Source: Lachnospiraceae bacterium (lineage in GTDB: Bacteria > Bacillota > Clostridia > Lachnospirales > Lachnospiraceae). Taken from it: DNA of 64,000 nt. Below the pieces are notes generated by a model. The model was given only the letters and a program-made list of their open reading frames with translations. It was not told the DNA's origin and ran no database searches. Made by a program: the position numbers and the translations under genes. This document shows, one piece after another, positions 27,365-35,448 of this stretch; within the stretch, counting starts at the first letter, position 1, and each line of letters opens with the position of its first letter. The DNA is taken from assembly GCA_017518735.1 (NCBI GenBank), contig JAFWTY010000007.1, positions 147,763-211,762 on the forward strand, written 5' to 3'.

Positions 27365-29101
27365 ATGTTCCGATTATTAAAAAGTGTAAGAAAGTACTGG
27401 ACACCATCCATCCTGACCATCTTCTTCATGGTCATGGAGGCAGGTGTCGAAACCCTGATTCCCTTCATCACGGCGAAACTGGTAAACCTGTTAAGTGCCG
27501 GTGATGTGGATATGAATCAGCTTCTGGCGACAGGAGGAATCTTAATTGGTTTAGCCATTCTTTCCTTAACCTGCGGCGGATTGGGCGGATACACGGCAGC
27601 TATGGCCAGCACCGGTTTTGCCAAGAACATCCGTGGAGATATGATTCGCAGGATTCAGACCTTCAGTTTCCACAATATTGACAAATTCTCATCGGCATCT
27701 CTGGTTACCCGTCTTACCACGGACGTAACCAACGTGCAGATGGCATATATGATGATCATCCGTATTGCGGTCAGAGCACCGTTAATGCTGATTTTCTCCA
27801 TTGTCATGGCAGCCATCCTGGCAGGAAGACTGTCCTTATCCTTCGTGGTACTGGTTCCCTTCCTTACCATCGGCCTTATTCTCATCGCTGTAATTGCTAT
27901 GCCTACCTTCCGTAAGGTATTCAAGCGCTACGATGCATTGAATGAATCCGTGGAGGAGAACGTCCGCGCCATGCGTGTGGTAAAGGGCTTCTCCAGAGAA
28001 GAATACGAAAAAGAAAAATTCGGCAATGCTGCGGAAAACATCCGCAGGGATTTTACGAAGGCAGAAAAAATTGTTGCCTTAAACGGACCGCTGATGCAGT
28101 TTTGCCTGTACTTCAACATGCTCTTCGTTCTCTTCATCGGAGCGAAACTTGCAATCACTTCAAACGGTACCATCGTCAATGTCGGCGAGGTTTCCGCAAT
28201 GTTAACCTACGGTGTGCAGGTACTGTTAAACCTGATGATGCTTTCCATGATCTTCGTTATGGTGACGATGTCTGCGGAGAGTGCGAGACGTATCGGCGAA
28301 GTCTATGCCGAATTACCCGACATGAAGGAAATCGACAATCCCGTCAAAGAAGTAAAAGACGGCTCCATTGTATTTCAGGATGTCAATTTCAAATATGCAA
28401 AAGATGCAAAACAGTTTGCACTTTTTGATATCGATCTGGAAATCCCTTCCGGTGCAACGGTCGGAATCTTAGGCGGTACCGGTTCTTCGAAGTCGACTCT
28501 GGTACAGCTGATTCCCCGTCTTTATGACGTAGAGGAGGGAAGTGTTTCGGTCGGCGGAGTGGATGTAAGAGACTATGATCTCGAAGTCCTTCGTGACAAC
28601 GTGGCCATGGTGCTTCAGAAGAACGTCCTGTTCTCCGGAACCATCAAGGAAAACCTTCGCTGGGGCAATGCCGATGCGACGGACGAAGACATCATCGAGG
28701 CCTGCAAGATGGCCTGCGCCGATGAATTTATCGAACTGATGCCGGACAAATACGATACCTTCATCGAGCAGGGCGGAAGCAACGTTTCCGGCGGTCAGAA
28801 GCAGAGACTATGTATCGCAAGAGCCCTTCTTAAGAAGCCCAAAATCCTCATCCTCGACGATTCCACCTCAGCCGTGGATACGAAGACCGATGCCAAGATC
28901 AGGGAGGCGTTTGCCAACTACATCCCCGATACGACAAAGATTATTATTGCCCAGCGTGTTGCCAGCGTAGAAAAAGCTGACATTATCTTAGTCATGAATA
29001 ACGGCAGCATCGAGGCCAAAGGTACACATGAAGAATTACTCGCAAGCAGTGAGATTTATAAAGAGATTTATGAATCACAGACGATGGGAGGTGAGGAATA
29101 A
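27365..29101 (+). CDS. ABC exporter, degenerate-site subunit
   Basis: A 578-residue type IV ABC exporter half: six N-terminal membrane helices and one ATPase domain. The Walker A near residue 370 reads GGTGSSKST (Ser for the usual Gly), the signature is VSGGQKQRL, and Walker B reads ILDDSTSAVD, with Asp instead of the catalytic Glu. The switch His is Gln (IIIAQRVAS). These changes mark the non-catalytic site of heterodimeric exporters. Its stop overlaps the ATG of the partner gene (TAATG). The substrate, lipid or drug, cannot be told. Confidence 0.93.
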   Translation: MFRLLKSVRKYWTPSILTIFFMVMEAGVETLIPFITAKLVNLLSAGDVDMNQLLATGGILIGLAILSLTCGGLGGYTAAMASTGFAKNIRGDMIRRIQTFSFHNIDKFSSASLVTRLTTDVTNVQMAYMMIIRIAVRAPLMLIFSIVMAAILAGRLSLSFVVLVPFLTIGLILIAVIAMPTFRKVFKRYDALNESVEENVRAMRVVKGFSREEYEKEKFGNAAENIRRDFTKAEKIVALNGPLMQFCLYFNMLFVLFIGAKLAITSNGTIVNVGEVSAMLTYGVQVLLNLMMLSMIFVMVTMSAESARRIGEVYAELPDMKEIDNPVKEVKDGSIVFQDVNFKYAKDAKQFALFDIDLEIPSGATVGILGGTGSSKSTLVQLIPRLYDVEEGSVSVGGVDVRDYDLEVLRDNVAMVLQKNVLFSGTIKENLRWGNADATDEDIIEACKMACADEFIELMPDKYDTFIEQGGSNVSGGQKQRLCIARALLKKPKILILDDSTSAVDTKTDAKIREAFANYIPDTTKIIIAQRVASVEKADIILVMNNGSIEAKGTHEELLASSEIYKEIYESQTMGGEE

Positions 29102-31071
29102 TGCCACGTCCCGTTAAAGGTGATATCAACGCAAAACAGGCAAAACTGGATTTTAAGGTTCTGGGAAGAATTATCGGTTCCGTCTTCCGGGCATACCCCG
29201 TGGGAATGGTAATGATTATTCTCACCATTCTGTTTGCCGGCCTGGCAGCAGTTATTCCGGATTTATTCATCCAGAGAATCATTGCACTTATCGGTAACTT
29301 TATTGATTCCCCGGATGGAGTGGCGGCTTGGGAAGCAGCACGTCCGGAGGCATTAAAGAACATTATCTTCCTGATTATCGTATACGGTCTGGCCCTGGTA
29401 GCTGCGTTCGTGCAGGCTATGCTCGGTGCCAAGGTAACCCATGGTTACTTAAATGACATGCGTAACAGGATGTTCCGCAAGATGCAGAACCTCCCGATCA
29501 AGTTTTTTGATACGCATAAGACCGGCGATATCATGAGTTATTACACCAACGATATCGACACCTTAAGACAGCTGGTTTCCCAGGGCCTTCCGACGATTAT
29601 CCGTTGCGGTATCATCGTCATCGGTGTCTTCTTCGTCATGCTGTATTTCAGCATTTGGATGACACTTGTGGTCATCGGCGGAATCATCTTAATGACCATT
29701 GTGACCAGAGTCATCAGCGGCGGCAGTGCGAAATACTTCGTACGTCAGCAGCAGGCTCTGGGCCGTGAGGAAGGCTTCGTACAGGAGCACATGAACGGTC
29801 AAAAAGTCGTTAAGGTATTCAATCACGAAGAAAAGACGATTTCCGATTTTGATGATTTGAATGAACAGCTCTTCCAGGACAGTTTCAAGGCCAATGCATT
29901 TGCCAATGTTTTAGGTCCCATCATCGGAAACATCGGTAACATCCTTTATGTAATCGTTGCCATTGCAGGCGGCGTGATGTTACTTGCCGGCGTAAAAAAT
30001 GTCTCTTTGTCGGATTGGCTTTTGCCTTTATTCTCCGGAGAGCCGGGCGGACTTGCCCTGGATATTTCCACGGTCATTCCGTTCCTGAACATGACCAAGC
30101 AGTTTACGGGTAACTTAAACCAGTTAACCCAGCAGATCAACATGATCGTCATGGCTATGGCCGGCGGAGAGCGTATCTTCGAACTCATGGATGCAGAACC
30201 GGAACCCGATGAAGGTTATGTGACTTTGGTCAATGCCAAGATCGATGCAGAGGGCAACATTACCGAAACCAAGGAACATACCGGTGTGTGGGCATGGAAA
30301 CATCCTCACGGAGACGGTACTTTAACCTATACCAAACTCGAAGGCGATGTGCGTCTCTTCAATGTGGACTTTGAATATGAAAAAGGACATCAGGTTCTTT
30401 TCGATGTATCGGTTTATGCAAAACCCGGGCAGAAGGTAGCCTTCGTTGGTGCGACCGGTGCCGGAAAGACGACGATTACCAACCTGATCAACCGATTCTA
30501 CGACATTGCGGACGGCAAGATTCGCTTCGACGGAATCAACATCAATAAGATCAAAAAAGCCGATTTAAGACGGTCTCTCGGTATCGTACTCCAGGAGACC
30601 AACCTCTTTACCGGTACGGTTATGGAAAACATCCGCTACGGAAATCTGGATGCTTCCGATGAAGAAGTGAAGAAGGCAGCTGAACTTGCCGGTGCAGATG
30701 ATTTCATTCGCAGATTACCGGACGGCTACGAAACGATGCTTACCAACAACGGAACAAACCTTTCCCAGGGCCAGAGACAGCTTCTTGCGATTGCCCGTGC
30801 GGCAGTTGCGGATCCTCCGGTTATGATATTGGATGAGGCAACATCCTCCATCGATACCCATACCGAGGCCATTGTACAGAAGGGTATGGACAAGCTCATG
30901 GAAGGAAGAACGGTCTTTGTTATCGCGCACCGTCTTTCCACCGTCAAAAACTCCAACGTGATCCTGGTACTCGATCACGGCCATATTATTGAAAAAGGCT
31001 CCCATAAGGAGCTCATTGCACAGAAAGGTACCTACTACCAGCTTTACACCGGTGCCTTTGAACTGGAATAG
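29101..31071 (+). CDS. ABC exporter, catalytic subunit
   Basis: The 656-residue partner of the preceding gene. Its ATPase domain is canonical: Walker A GATGAGKTT near residue 451, signature LSQGQRQLL, Walker B MILDEATSSID and switch His in VIAHRLSTV. It is longer than usual because of two inserts: an extracellular stretch with LFSGEPGG between late membrane helices, and about 55 residues between membrane and ATPase domains (DEGYVTLVNAKIDAEGNITE and on). Translational coupling with the first subunit fits a 1:1 heterodimer. Confidence 0.94.
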   Translation: MPRPVKGDINAKQAKLDFKVLGRIIGSVFRAYPVGMVMIILTILFAGLAAVIPDLFIQRIIALIGNFIDSPDGVAAWEAARPEALKNIIFLIIVYGLALVAAFVQAMLGAKVTHGYLNDMRNRMFRKMQNLPIKFFDTHKTGDIMSYYTNDIDTLRQLVSQGLPTIIRCGIIVIGVFFVMLYFSIWMTLVVIGGIILMTIVTRVISGGSAKYFVRQQQALGREEGFVQEHMNGQKVVKVFNHEEKTISDFDDLNEQLFQDSFKANAFANVLGPIIGNIGNILYVIVAIAGGVMLLAGVKNVSLSDWLLPLFSGEPGGLALDISTVIPFLNMTKQFTGNLNQLTQQINMIVMAMAGGERIFELMDAEPEPDEGYVTLVNAKIDAEGNITETKEHTGVWAWKHPHGDGTLTYTKLEGDVRLFNVDFEYEKGHQVLFDVSVYAKPGQKVAFVGATGAGKTTITNLINRFYDIADGKIRFDGININKIKKADLRRSLGIVLQETNLFTGTVMENIRYGNLDASDEEVKKAAELAGADDFIRRLPDGYETMLTNNGTNLSQGQRQLLAIARAAVADPPVMILDEATSSIDTHTEAIVQKGMDKLMEGRTVFVIAHRLSTVKNSNVILVLDHGHIIEKGSHKELIAQKGTYYQLYTGAFELE

Positions 31072-31086
31072 GATTACGAATGTAGT

Positions 31087-31968
31087 TTATCTTTCGGATA
31101 TTACTTTTTTCAGAGTGTTCAGAACGTGCTTTTTATCCGCACTCCAAAGAGGAGCGATTAAGAGTTTCTTATCGCCGTCTCCGGTGATGCGGTGAATGAC
31201 AAGATCGGACGGAAGAATTGCAATGCAGTCTGCGACAAGGTCTGCATATTCTTCCAAAGAAAGACATTTGAATTTGCCGGCGGCGTAATCTGCAGCCAGA
31301 TCCGTGTTACGAAGGACATGGAGAAGTTGCAGTTTGATGCCGCCGACTTTGCTTTTTCCGACATAGTCGACGGTCTTTAAGATATCCTCCCCGGATTCTC
31401 CGGGAAGGCCCAAAATCACATGGACAATGGTATAGAGATTTCTTTCACGAAGCGCGTTTACGGCTTCGTCGTAGACGGAAAGAGGATAGCAGCGGCGGAT
31501 GTATTCCGCCGTTTTTTCGTGAATGGTCTGCAGTCCGAGTTCCACCCAGACAGGCTTGATCTTGTTGCATTCCGATAAAAGATCGAGGACTTCCTTACTC
31601 AAACAGTCCGGTCTCGTAGCAATGGAAAGGGCCACAATATCGGGATGGTTTAAGGCCTCCGTATAAAGGCTTCTTAATGTGTCAACAGGCGCATAGGTAT
31701 TCGTAAAGGACTGAAAATAGGCAATGTATTTTCCGTTCGGGCCAATCTTGGACGATACGCGTTCTTTTCCTTTCTCAATCTGTTCGGTAACGGAAAGAAG
31801 AGAAGACTGTGCGAAGTCTCCGGATCCTTTTGCAGAACAAAAAATACAGCCGCGGCTGTCCAGCGTTCCGTCGCGGTTTGGACAGGTAAAGCCTGCATTG
31901 ATGGAAACCTTATATACTTTTTCACCGAAGGTATCCCGGCAATAATCGTTAAATGAATAGTAGTTCAT
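31087..31968 (-). CDS. Radical SAM protein, YhcC/TIGR01212 family
   Basis: A 293-residue radical SAM enzyme of unknown substrate. The N-terminal stretch VSINAGFTCPNRDGTLDSRG followed by CIFC supplies the iron-sulfur ligands in the CX11CX2C spacing typical of the family. It also has ALSIATRPDCL and GLPGESGEDILKT. It is convergent with the ABC genes. No Shine-Dalgarno sequence precedes the ATG, and a TAAAAT box ends only 6 bases upstream, so the mRNA may be leaderless. No in-frame start nearby would do better. Confidence 0.88.
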   Translation of the reverse strand: MNYYSFNDYCRDTFGEKVYKVSINAGFTCPNRDGTLDSRGCIFCSAKGSGDFAQSSLLSVTEQIEKGKERVSSKIGPNGKYIAYFQSFTNTYAPVDTLRSLYTEALNHPDIVALSIATRPDCLSKEVLDLLSECNKIKPVWVELGLQTIHEKTAEYIRRCYPLSVYDEAVNALRERNLYTIVHVILGLPGESGEDILKTVDYVGKSKVGGIKLQLLHVLRNTDLAADYAAGKFKCLSLEEYADLVADCIAILPSDLVIHRITGDGDKKLLIAPLWSADKKHVLNTLKKVISER

Positions 31969-32068
31969 ATTGGTATTTTATCATTTTTTGAAAAAGATGA
32001 CACAGAGAATTTGCCTGAAAATCAAGGAAAATCAGCAATATGAAAGAACATTTGAAAAAGTTTATAAA

Positions 32069-32104
32069 AACCTATTGACACAGTAGGTTAATATGTGATA
32101 TAAA
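32069..32104 (+). promoter_or_regulatory. metY promoter with dyad operator across the -35
   Basis: TTGACA (32075-32080) and TATAAA (32099-32104) are 18 bases apart, with a TG upstream of the -10. The -35 box fills the centre of a dyad: AACCTA (32069-32074), 9 bases, TAGGTT (32084-32089). A repressor bound here would block RNA polymerase. The half-site AAACCTATT recurs at 35303-35311, over the promoter of the Rrf2 regulator gene beyond cysK, so that protein is the likely ligand (inference). Confidence 0.75.
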
Positions 32105-32111
32105 AAATAAC

Positions 32112-32142
32112 TGTAAGGCGACGAACAGAAAAAAGCCTTACA
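32112..32142 (+). promoter_or_regulatory. 5'-end hairpin of the metY leader RNA
   Basis: TGTAAGGC (32112-32119) and GCCTTACA (32135-32142) form a perfect 8-pair stem with a 15-base loop. It starts within a base or two of the expected transcription start, so it probably protects the 5' end of the leader or presents the leader-peptide ribosome site that follows at 32154-32160. Confidence 0.65.
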
Positions 32143-32170
32143 AAAACGCAAAGAAAGGAGCAAGCAGATC

Positions 32171-32287
32171 ATGAAGAACAATTCGTTTACAAACAAATCC
32201 ATGTGGTGTATGTGTATGCGAATGTTAAACTCCCGGGCAAACAAACTGGCTTGGGCGTCTGATTTGGTCTGTCATGCGCCTGAATAA
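32171..32287 (+). CDS. Cys/Met-rich leader peptide
   Basis: A 38-codon frame with a good ribosome site (AAAGGAG, 10 bases upstream) lies between the metY promoter and its terminator. Residues 11-18 read MWCMCMRM: four Met and two Cys codons within eight, plus a rare Trp. A third Cys is at residue 34. The genes it precedes make homocysteine and cysteine. A peptide rich in the end product of the pathway, followed by alternative RNA pairings, is the classic layout of ribosome-mediated attenuation. I know no described family for it; the peptide itself shows no membrane segment or motif suggesting another role. Confidence 0.72.
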   Translation: MKNNSFTNKSMWCMCMRMLNSRANKLAWASDLVCHAPE

Positions 32288-32349
32288 AAATCATCCTAAA
32301 AACAAAACGCCGGATGCCCGGGAGAAAATTCCGGGCATTTTTGTTTGCC
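32231..32349 (+). promoter_or_regulatory. Attenuator: competing antiterminator and terminator pairings
   Basis: Segment A, TCCCGGGCAAACAAA (32231-32245), lies inside the leader-peptide gene about 6 bases after the Met/Cys cluster. Its first nine bases are the exact complement of TGCCCGGGA (32315-32323), the 5' arm of the terminator; its GGCAAACAAA is also complementary to TTTGTTTGCC (32340-32349), the terminator tail. Pairing of A with either arm would prevent the 8-pair terminator. A ribosome paused on the Cys/Met codons would leave A free. The pairings are seen in the sequence; the direction of control is inferred. Confidence 0.68.
32314..32346 (+). terminator. Attenuator terminator before metY
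   Basis: ATGCCCGG (32314-32321) pairs with CCGGGCAT (32331-32338) around GAGAAAATT, followed by TTTTGTTT. It stands about 130 bases before the metY start, in the leader, so it must be overridden for metY expression. Confidence 0.88.
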
Positions 32350-32468
32350 TAAAAGACCGACAGCAGATAACAAAACTACAGCAGATAACAATACAACTTA
32401 ATAAGAACAATAAACAGAACAATACGATAACAACAAATATAACATCGAAAAATAAGGAGATTAAAACA

Positions 32469-33752
32469 ATGAGCAATTACAGATTTGAAACATTACAGTT
32501 ACACGTAGGACAGGAACAGCCGGATCCCGCAACGGACGCAAGAGCCGTTCCCATTTATCAGACAACATCTTATGTATTCCGCAACAGTCAGCACGCAGCA
32601 GATCGTTTCGGGCTTGCGGATGCGGGTAACATCTACGGAAGATTAACCAACTCCACTCAGGGCGTTTTGGAAGAAAGACTTGCAGCACTCGAAGGCGGAA
32701 GCGCAGCACTTGCGCTTGCATCCGGTGCGGCAGCTATCACTTATACAATTCAAGCACTTGCCGCTAACGGCGGGCATATTGTGGCACAGAAAACAATTTA
32801 CGGCGGAAGTTACAACCTCCTTGCACATACCCTCCCGCAGTACGGAATTGAAACTACATTTGTAGATGCACACAATCTCGCCGAAGTGGAAGGTGCCATC
32901 AAAGAAAATACCAGAGCCATCTATTTGGAGACGCTCGGTAACCCGAACAGCGACATTCCCGATATCGACGCCATTGCTGAAATCGCACATAAGAACGGAC
33001 TTCCCCTGGTAATCGACAACACCTTCGGAACCCCTTACTTGATTCGCCCGATTGAGCACGGCGCAGATATCGTTGTACACTCCGCAACCAAATTTATCGG
33101 TGGTCACGGAACCACACTTGGTGGTATAATTGTTGAGGCCGGAAAGTTTGACTGGAAGGCAAGCGGAAAGTATCCGAACATCGCAGCACCGAACCCCAGC
33201 TATCACGGCGTATCCTTCTACGATGTAGTGGGACCTGCAGCTTTTGTAACCTATATCCGTGCAATCCTGCTTCGTGATACCGGCGCAACGATTTCACCCT
33301 TCAATGCATTCCTTCTTTTACAGGGTGTTGAGACCTTATCCTTAAGACTGGAGCGCCACATTGAAAATACAAAGAAGGTTGTGGAATTCTTAAAGAATCA
33401 TCCGCAGGTGGAAAAAGTAAATCATCCCAGCCTTCCCGATCATCCGGATCATGAGGTATATGAGAGATTTTTCCCGAACGGCGGCGGATCCATTTTTACC
33501 TTCGAAATCAAGGGCGGAAAAGAAGCAGCATGGAAGTTTATCGACAATCTGAAAATCTTCTCCCTGCTTGCAAATGTAGCTGATGTAAAGAGTCTGGTAA
33601 TCCATCCGGCTTCCACGACGCATTCCCAGCTTTCCGAAGAAGAACTTCGCGATCAGGGAATCTTCCCCGGAACCATTCGTCTTTCCATCGGTACCGAGCA
33701 TATCGACGATATCCTGGAAGATCTTGAAAACGGTTTTGCCGCAGCAAAGTAA
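32469..33752 (+). CDS. metY: O-acetylhomoserine aminocarboxypropyltransferase (homocysteine synthase)
   Basis: MetY is a PLP enzyme that joins sulfide to O-acetylhomoserine, giving homocysteine. The 427-residue protein has RFETLQLHVGQEQPDP at its start and the PLP lysine in VHSATKFIGGHG (Lys208). The length and start fit the sulfhydrylase rather than the shorter cystathionine gamma-synthases. The ATG follows ATAAGGAG; the frame is open upstream but that part overlaps the terminator. An A-rich, unstructured stretch with a repeated CAGCAGATAACAA lies between terminator and start. Together with cysK it forms a sulfur-assimilation pair. Confidence 0.93.
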   Translation: MSNYRFETLQLHVGQEQPDPATDARAVPIYQTTSYVFRNSQHAADRFGLADAGNIYGRLTNSTQGVLEERLAALEGGSAALALASGAAAITYTIQALAANGGHIVAQKTIYGGSYNLLAHTLPQYGIETTFVDAHNLAEVEGAIKENTRAIYLETLGNPNSDIPDIDAIAEIAHKNGLPLVIDNTFGTPYLIRPIEHGADIVVHSATKFIGGHGTTLGGIIVEAGKFDWKASGKYPNIAAPNPSYHGVSFYDVVGPAAFVTYIRAILLRDTGATISPFNAFLLLQGVETLSLRLERHIENTKKVVEFLKNHPQVEKVNHPSLPDHPDHEVYERFFPNGGGSIFTFEIKGGKEAAWKFIDNLKIFSLLANVADVKSLVIHPASTTHSQLSEEELRDQGIFPGTIRLSIGTEHIDDILEDLENGFAAAK

Positions 33753-33762
33753 GGAGACGACT

Positions 33763-33798
33763 ATGAACAGAACAGTACCCGAAACAAAACGATGTTGA
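33763..33798 (+). CDS. Possible 11-codon ORF ending in Cys before cysK
   Basis: In the metY-cysK gap, AAGGAG and 6 bases lead to an ATG opening an 11-codon frame, MNRTVPETKRC, whose last sense codon is Cys, directly before TGA. The ribosome site overlaps the metY stop. It may be chance, but a Cys codon at the end of a short ORF ahead of a cysteine synthase gene would suit stalling control. No terminator follows it, so any control would be on translation or mRNA decay. Confidence 0.3.
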   Translation: MNRTVPETKRC

Positions 33799-33872
33799 TG
33801 CTTAAGGAAGATGTAACAGAACAGAGACTATTTCAAATAATTCAAATATAAGAAAAAAGAGAGGATATAAAA

Positions 33873-34805
33873 ATGGCTAATATTTATAAGAATGCATCGG
33901 AATTAATCGGAAACACTCCCCTTGTGGAGGTTACAAATATTGAAAAGGAACTCGGCCTGAAGGCTACCGTACTTGTAAAACTTGAATACTTCAATCCCGC
34001 AGGAAGCGTTAAGGATCGTATTGCAAAGGCAATGATCGAAGATGCGGAACAGAGCGGAAAATTAAAAGAAGGCAGCGTAATCATCGAGCCTACCAGCGGT
34101 AACACCGGTATCGGTCTGGCAGCAATCGCAGCCGCAAAAGGCTACAGAATTATCCTGACCATGCCCGAGACCATGAGCGTGGAAAGAAGAAACATCTTAA
34201 AAGCATACGGTGCGGAACTTGTTCTGACCGAAGGTGCAAAAGGAATGAAGGGTGCAATTGCCAAAGCGGAAGAACTTGCGGCTGAAATCCCGAACAGTTT
34301 CATTCCGGGACAGTTTGTAAACCCCGCAAACCCTGCAATTCACAGAGCAACCACCGGTCCGGAAATCTGGAAAGACACGGACGGAAAAGTAGATATCTTC
34401 ATCGCTGGCGTGGGAACCGGCGGAACCGTAACCGGAACCGGAGAGTACTTAAAGTCCCAGAACCCTGCAGTGAAAGTGGTTGCACTCGAGCCCGCGGATT
34501 CACCCGTTCTTTCCGAAGGAAGAGCCGGCGCACATAAGATTCAGGGAATCGGCGCAGGTTTCGTTCCCGATGTATTAAATACCAAGGTTTACGACGAAGT
34601 ATTCAAAGCAGCAAATGAAGATGCTTTTGCAACCGCAAAACTTCTTGCAAAGAAGGAAGGAATCTCCGTAGGTATCTCCTCCGGTGCGGCACTCTTCGGA
34701 GCAATCGAACTTGCAAAGAGACCGGAAAACGAAGGAAAAACCATCGTTGCATTACTTCCCGACAGCGGTGACAGATATTATTCCACCGCACTCTTTACGG
34801 AATAA
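33873..34805 (+). CDS. cysK: Cysteine synthase A
   Basis: CysK makes cysteine from O-acetylserine and sulfide. The 310-residue PLP enzyme has the catalytic Lys47 in [11 protein letters not shown], the phosphate-binding [10 protein letters not shown] and the substrate loop [16 protein letters not shown] [13 protein letters not shown] serine acetyltransferase gene is not in the window. AGAGAGGA precedes the ATG. Transcription probably continues from metY, since no promoter or terminator is visible in the 120-base gap. Confidence 0.96.
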   Translation: MANIYKNASELIGNTPLVEVTNIEKELGLKATVLVKLEYFNPAGSVKDRIAKAMIEDAEQSGKLKEGSVIIEPTSGNTGIGLAAIAAAKGYRIILTMPETMSVERRNILKAYGAELVLTEGAKGMKGAIAKAEELAAEIPNSFIPGQFVNPANPAIHRATTGPEIWKDTDGKVDIFIAGVGTGGTVTGTGEYLKSQNPAVKVVALEPADSPVLSEGRAGAHKIQGIGAGFVPDVLNTKVYDEVFKAANEDAFATAKLLAKKEGISVGISSGAALFGAIELAKRPENEGKTIVALLPDSGDRYYSTALFTE

Positions 34806-34827
34806 AAGGGGATTGTAATAAATAAAA

Positions 34828-34856
34828 AAGTCTGCCGTTTTGGCAGGCTTTTTTAT
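34828..34856 (+). terminator. Terminator of the metY-cysK operon
   Basis: AAGTCTGCC and GGCAGGCTT form a stem with one G-T pair around GTTTT, with A6 before and T6 after. It is usable from both sides and also separates the convergent Rrf2 gene. Confidence 0.9.
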
Positions 34857-34882
34857 TTGCCGAATTCATTTTCGTGAGGTGT

Positions 34883-35278
34883 TTACAACAGATCTTTTAA
34901 CGTATAACTGTCAAAATACTCTTTTGTAAGCTTGTCATATCCGACCCAGAGACCGATGGTCTTACAGTCTTTCTTGCGGGGACATTTTTCCGCATCTTTG
35001 GCAAGGCAGGCAACCGGTGCCATATTCTCTTCGGTACAGCTTAGGATTTCACCGACCGTATATTTATCGGGATTTCTGGTGAGCGTATATCCGCCGCCTT
35101 TTCCACGCTGGCCTTTGACCATTTTATTTTTGACAAGCATCTTAATGATGATCTCCAGGTATTTTTCCGAAATATCCTGTCTTACGGCTACGTCGTGAAG
35201 CGGAATATAAGCGCCTTCCTCCTGACCGGCGAGGTCTAGCATAACCCGGAGAGCATAACGTCCTTTCGTAGAAATCAT
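34883..35278 (-). CDS. Rrf2-family transcriptional regulator with Cys cluster
   Basis: A 131-residue winged-helix repressor of the Rrf2 family (IscR, CymR, NsrR). The N-terminus MISTKGRYALRVMLDLA and the GQRGKGGGYTL wing are typical. Cys91, Cys99 and Cys105 form a C-x7-C-x5-C cluster like the iron-sulfur ligands of IscR; a further Cys81 is close by. CymR, the known cysteine regulator, lacks such a triad. The start at 35278 gives 8 bases to AAGGGGG, while the Met two codons earlier is too close. Position beside metY-cysK and the shared AAACCTATT sites make it a likely sulfur or Fe-S/Cys regulator. Confidence 0.9.
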   Translation of the reverse strand: MISTKGRYALRVMLDLAGQEEGAYIPLHDVAVRQDISEKYLEIIIKMLVKNKMVKGQRGKGGGYTLTRNPDKYTVGEILSCTEENMAPVACLAKDAEKCPRKKDCKTIGLWVGYDKLTKEYFDSYTLKDLL

Positions 35279-35302
35279 ATTCATTTCCCCCTTCTCTTCG
35301 AT

Positions 35303-35314
35303 AAACCTATTATA
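35303..35314 (-). promoter_or_regulatory. Rrf2 gene -10 box overlapping a shared half-site
   Basis: On the - strand TATAAT (35314-35309) is fused to TAGGTTT, the reverse of AAACCTATT. The same 9 bases form the left half of the metY operator at 32068-32076. No good -35 box is present. The overlap suggests autorepression by the regulator. Confidence 0.5.
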
Positions 35315-35392
35315 CCGCAATGTTTTAGGGAAATAAAGAGAGAAAAAGAAGATTTCAAATATAATTATTTGGTATGGAAACTTGGGAAAATA

Positions 35393-35401
35393 TGGTAAAA
35401 T
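35393..35401 (+). promoter_or_regulatory. Possible extended -10 promoter before the PPK2 gene
   Basis: TGGTAAAAT is an extended -10 element (TGn plus TAAAAT) about 50 bases before the start codon. No convincing -35 lies at the right distance. Confidence 0.35.
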
Positions 35402-35448
35402 AGAAGAGTGAGAAGGAAGTCATTTCTTATTACGGAGGGGGTGTTACA

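Noticed and set aside
32361..32391. Direct repeat CAGCAGATAACAA (two copies) as a CRISPR or iteron
   Set aside because: Only two copies 18 bases apart in an A-rich linker; no spacer pattern or associated genes.
32105..32468. SAM or other known riboswitch before metY
   Set aside because: The space is filled by a translated short ORF and a simple two-state pairing. No SAM-box core (multi-stem junction) could be made out by eye; a covariance-model scan would settle it.
32274..32468. 65-residue N-terminal extension of MetY
   Set aside because: The open frame there covers the attenuator terminator and an A-rich linker; the family start MSNYRFETLQLHVG has its own AAGGAG site.
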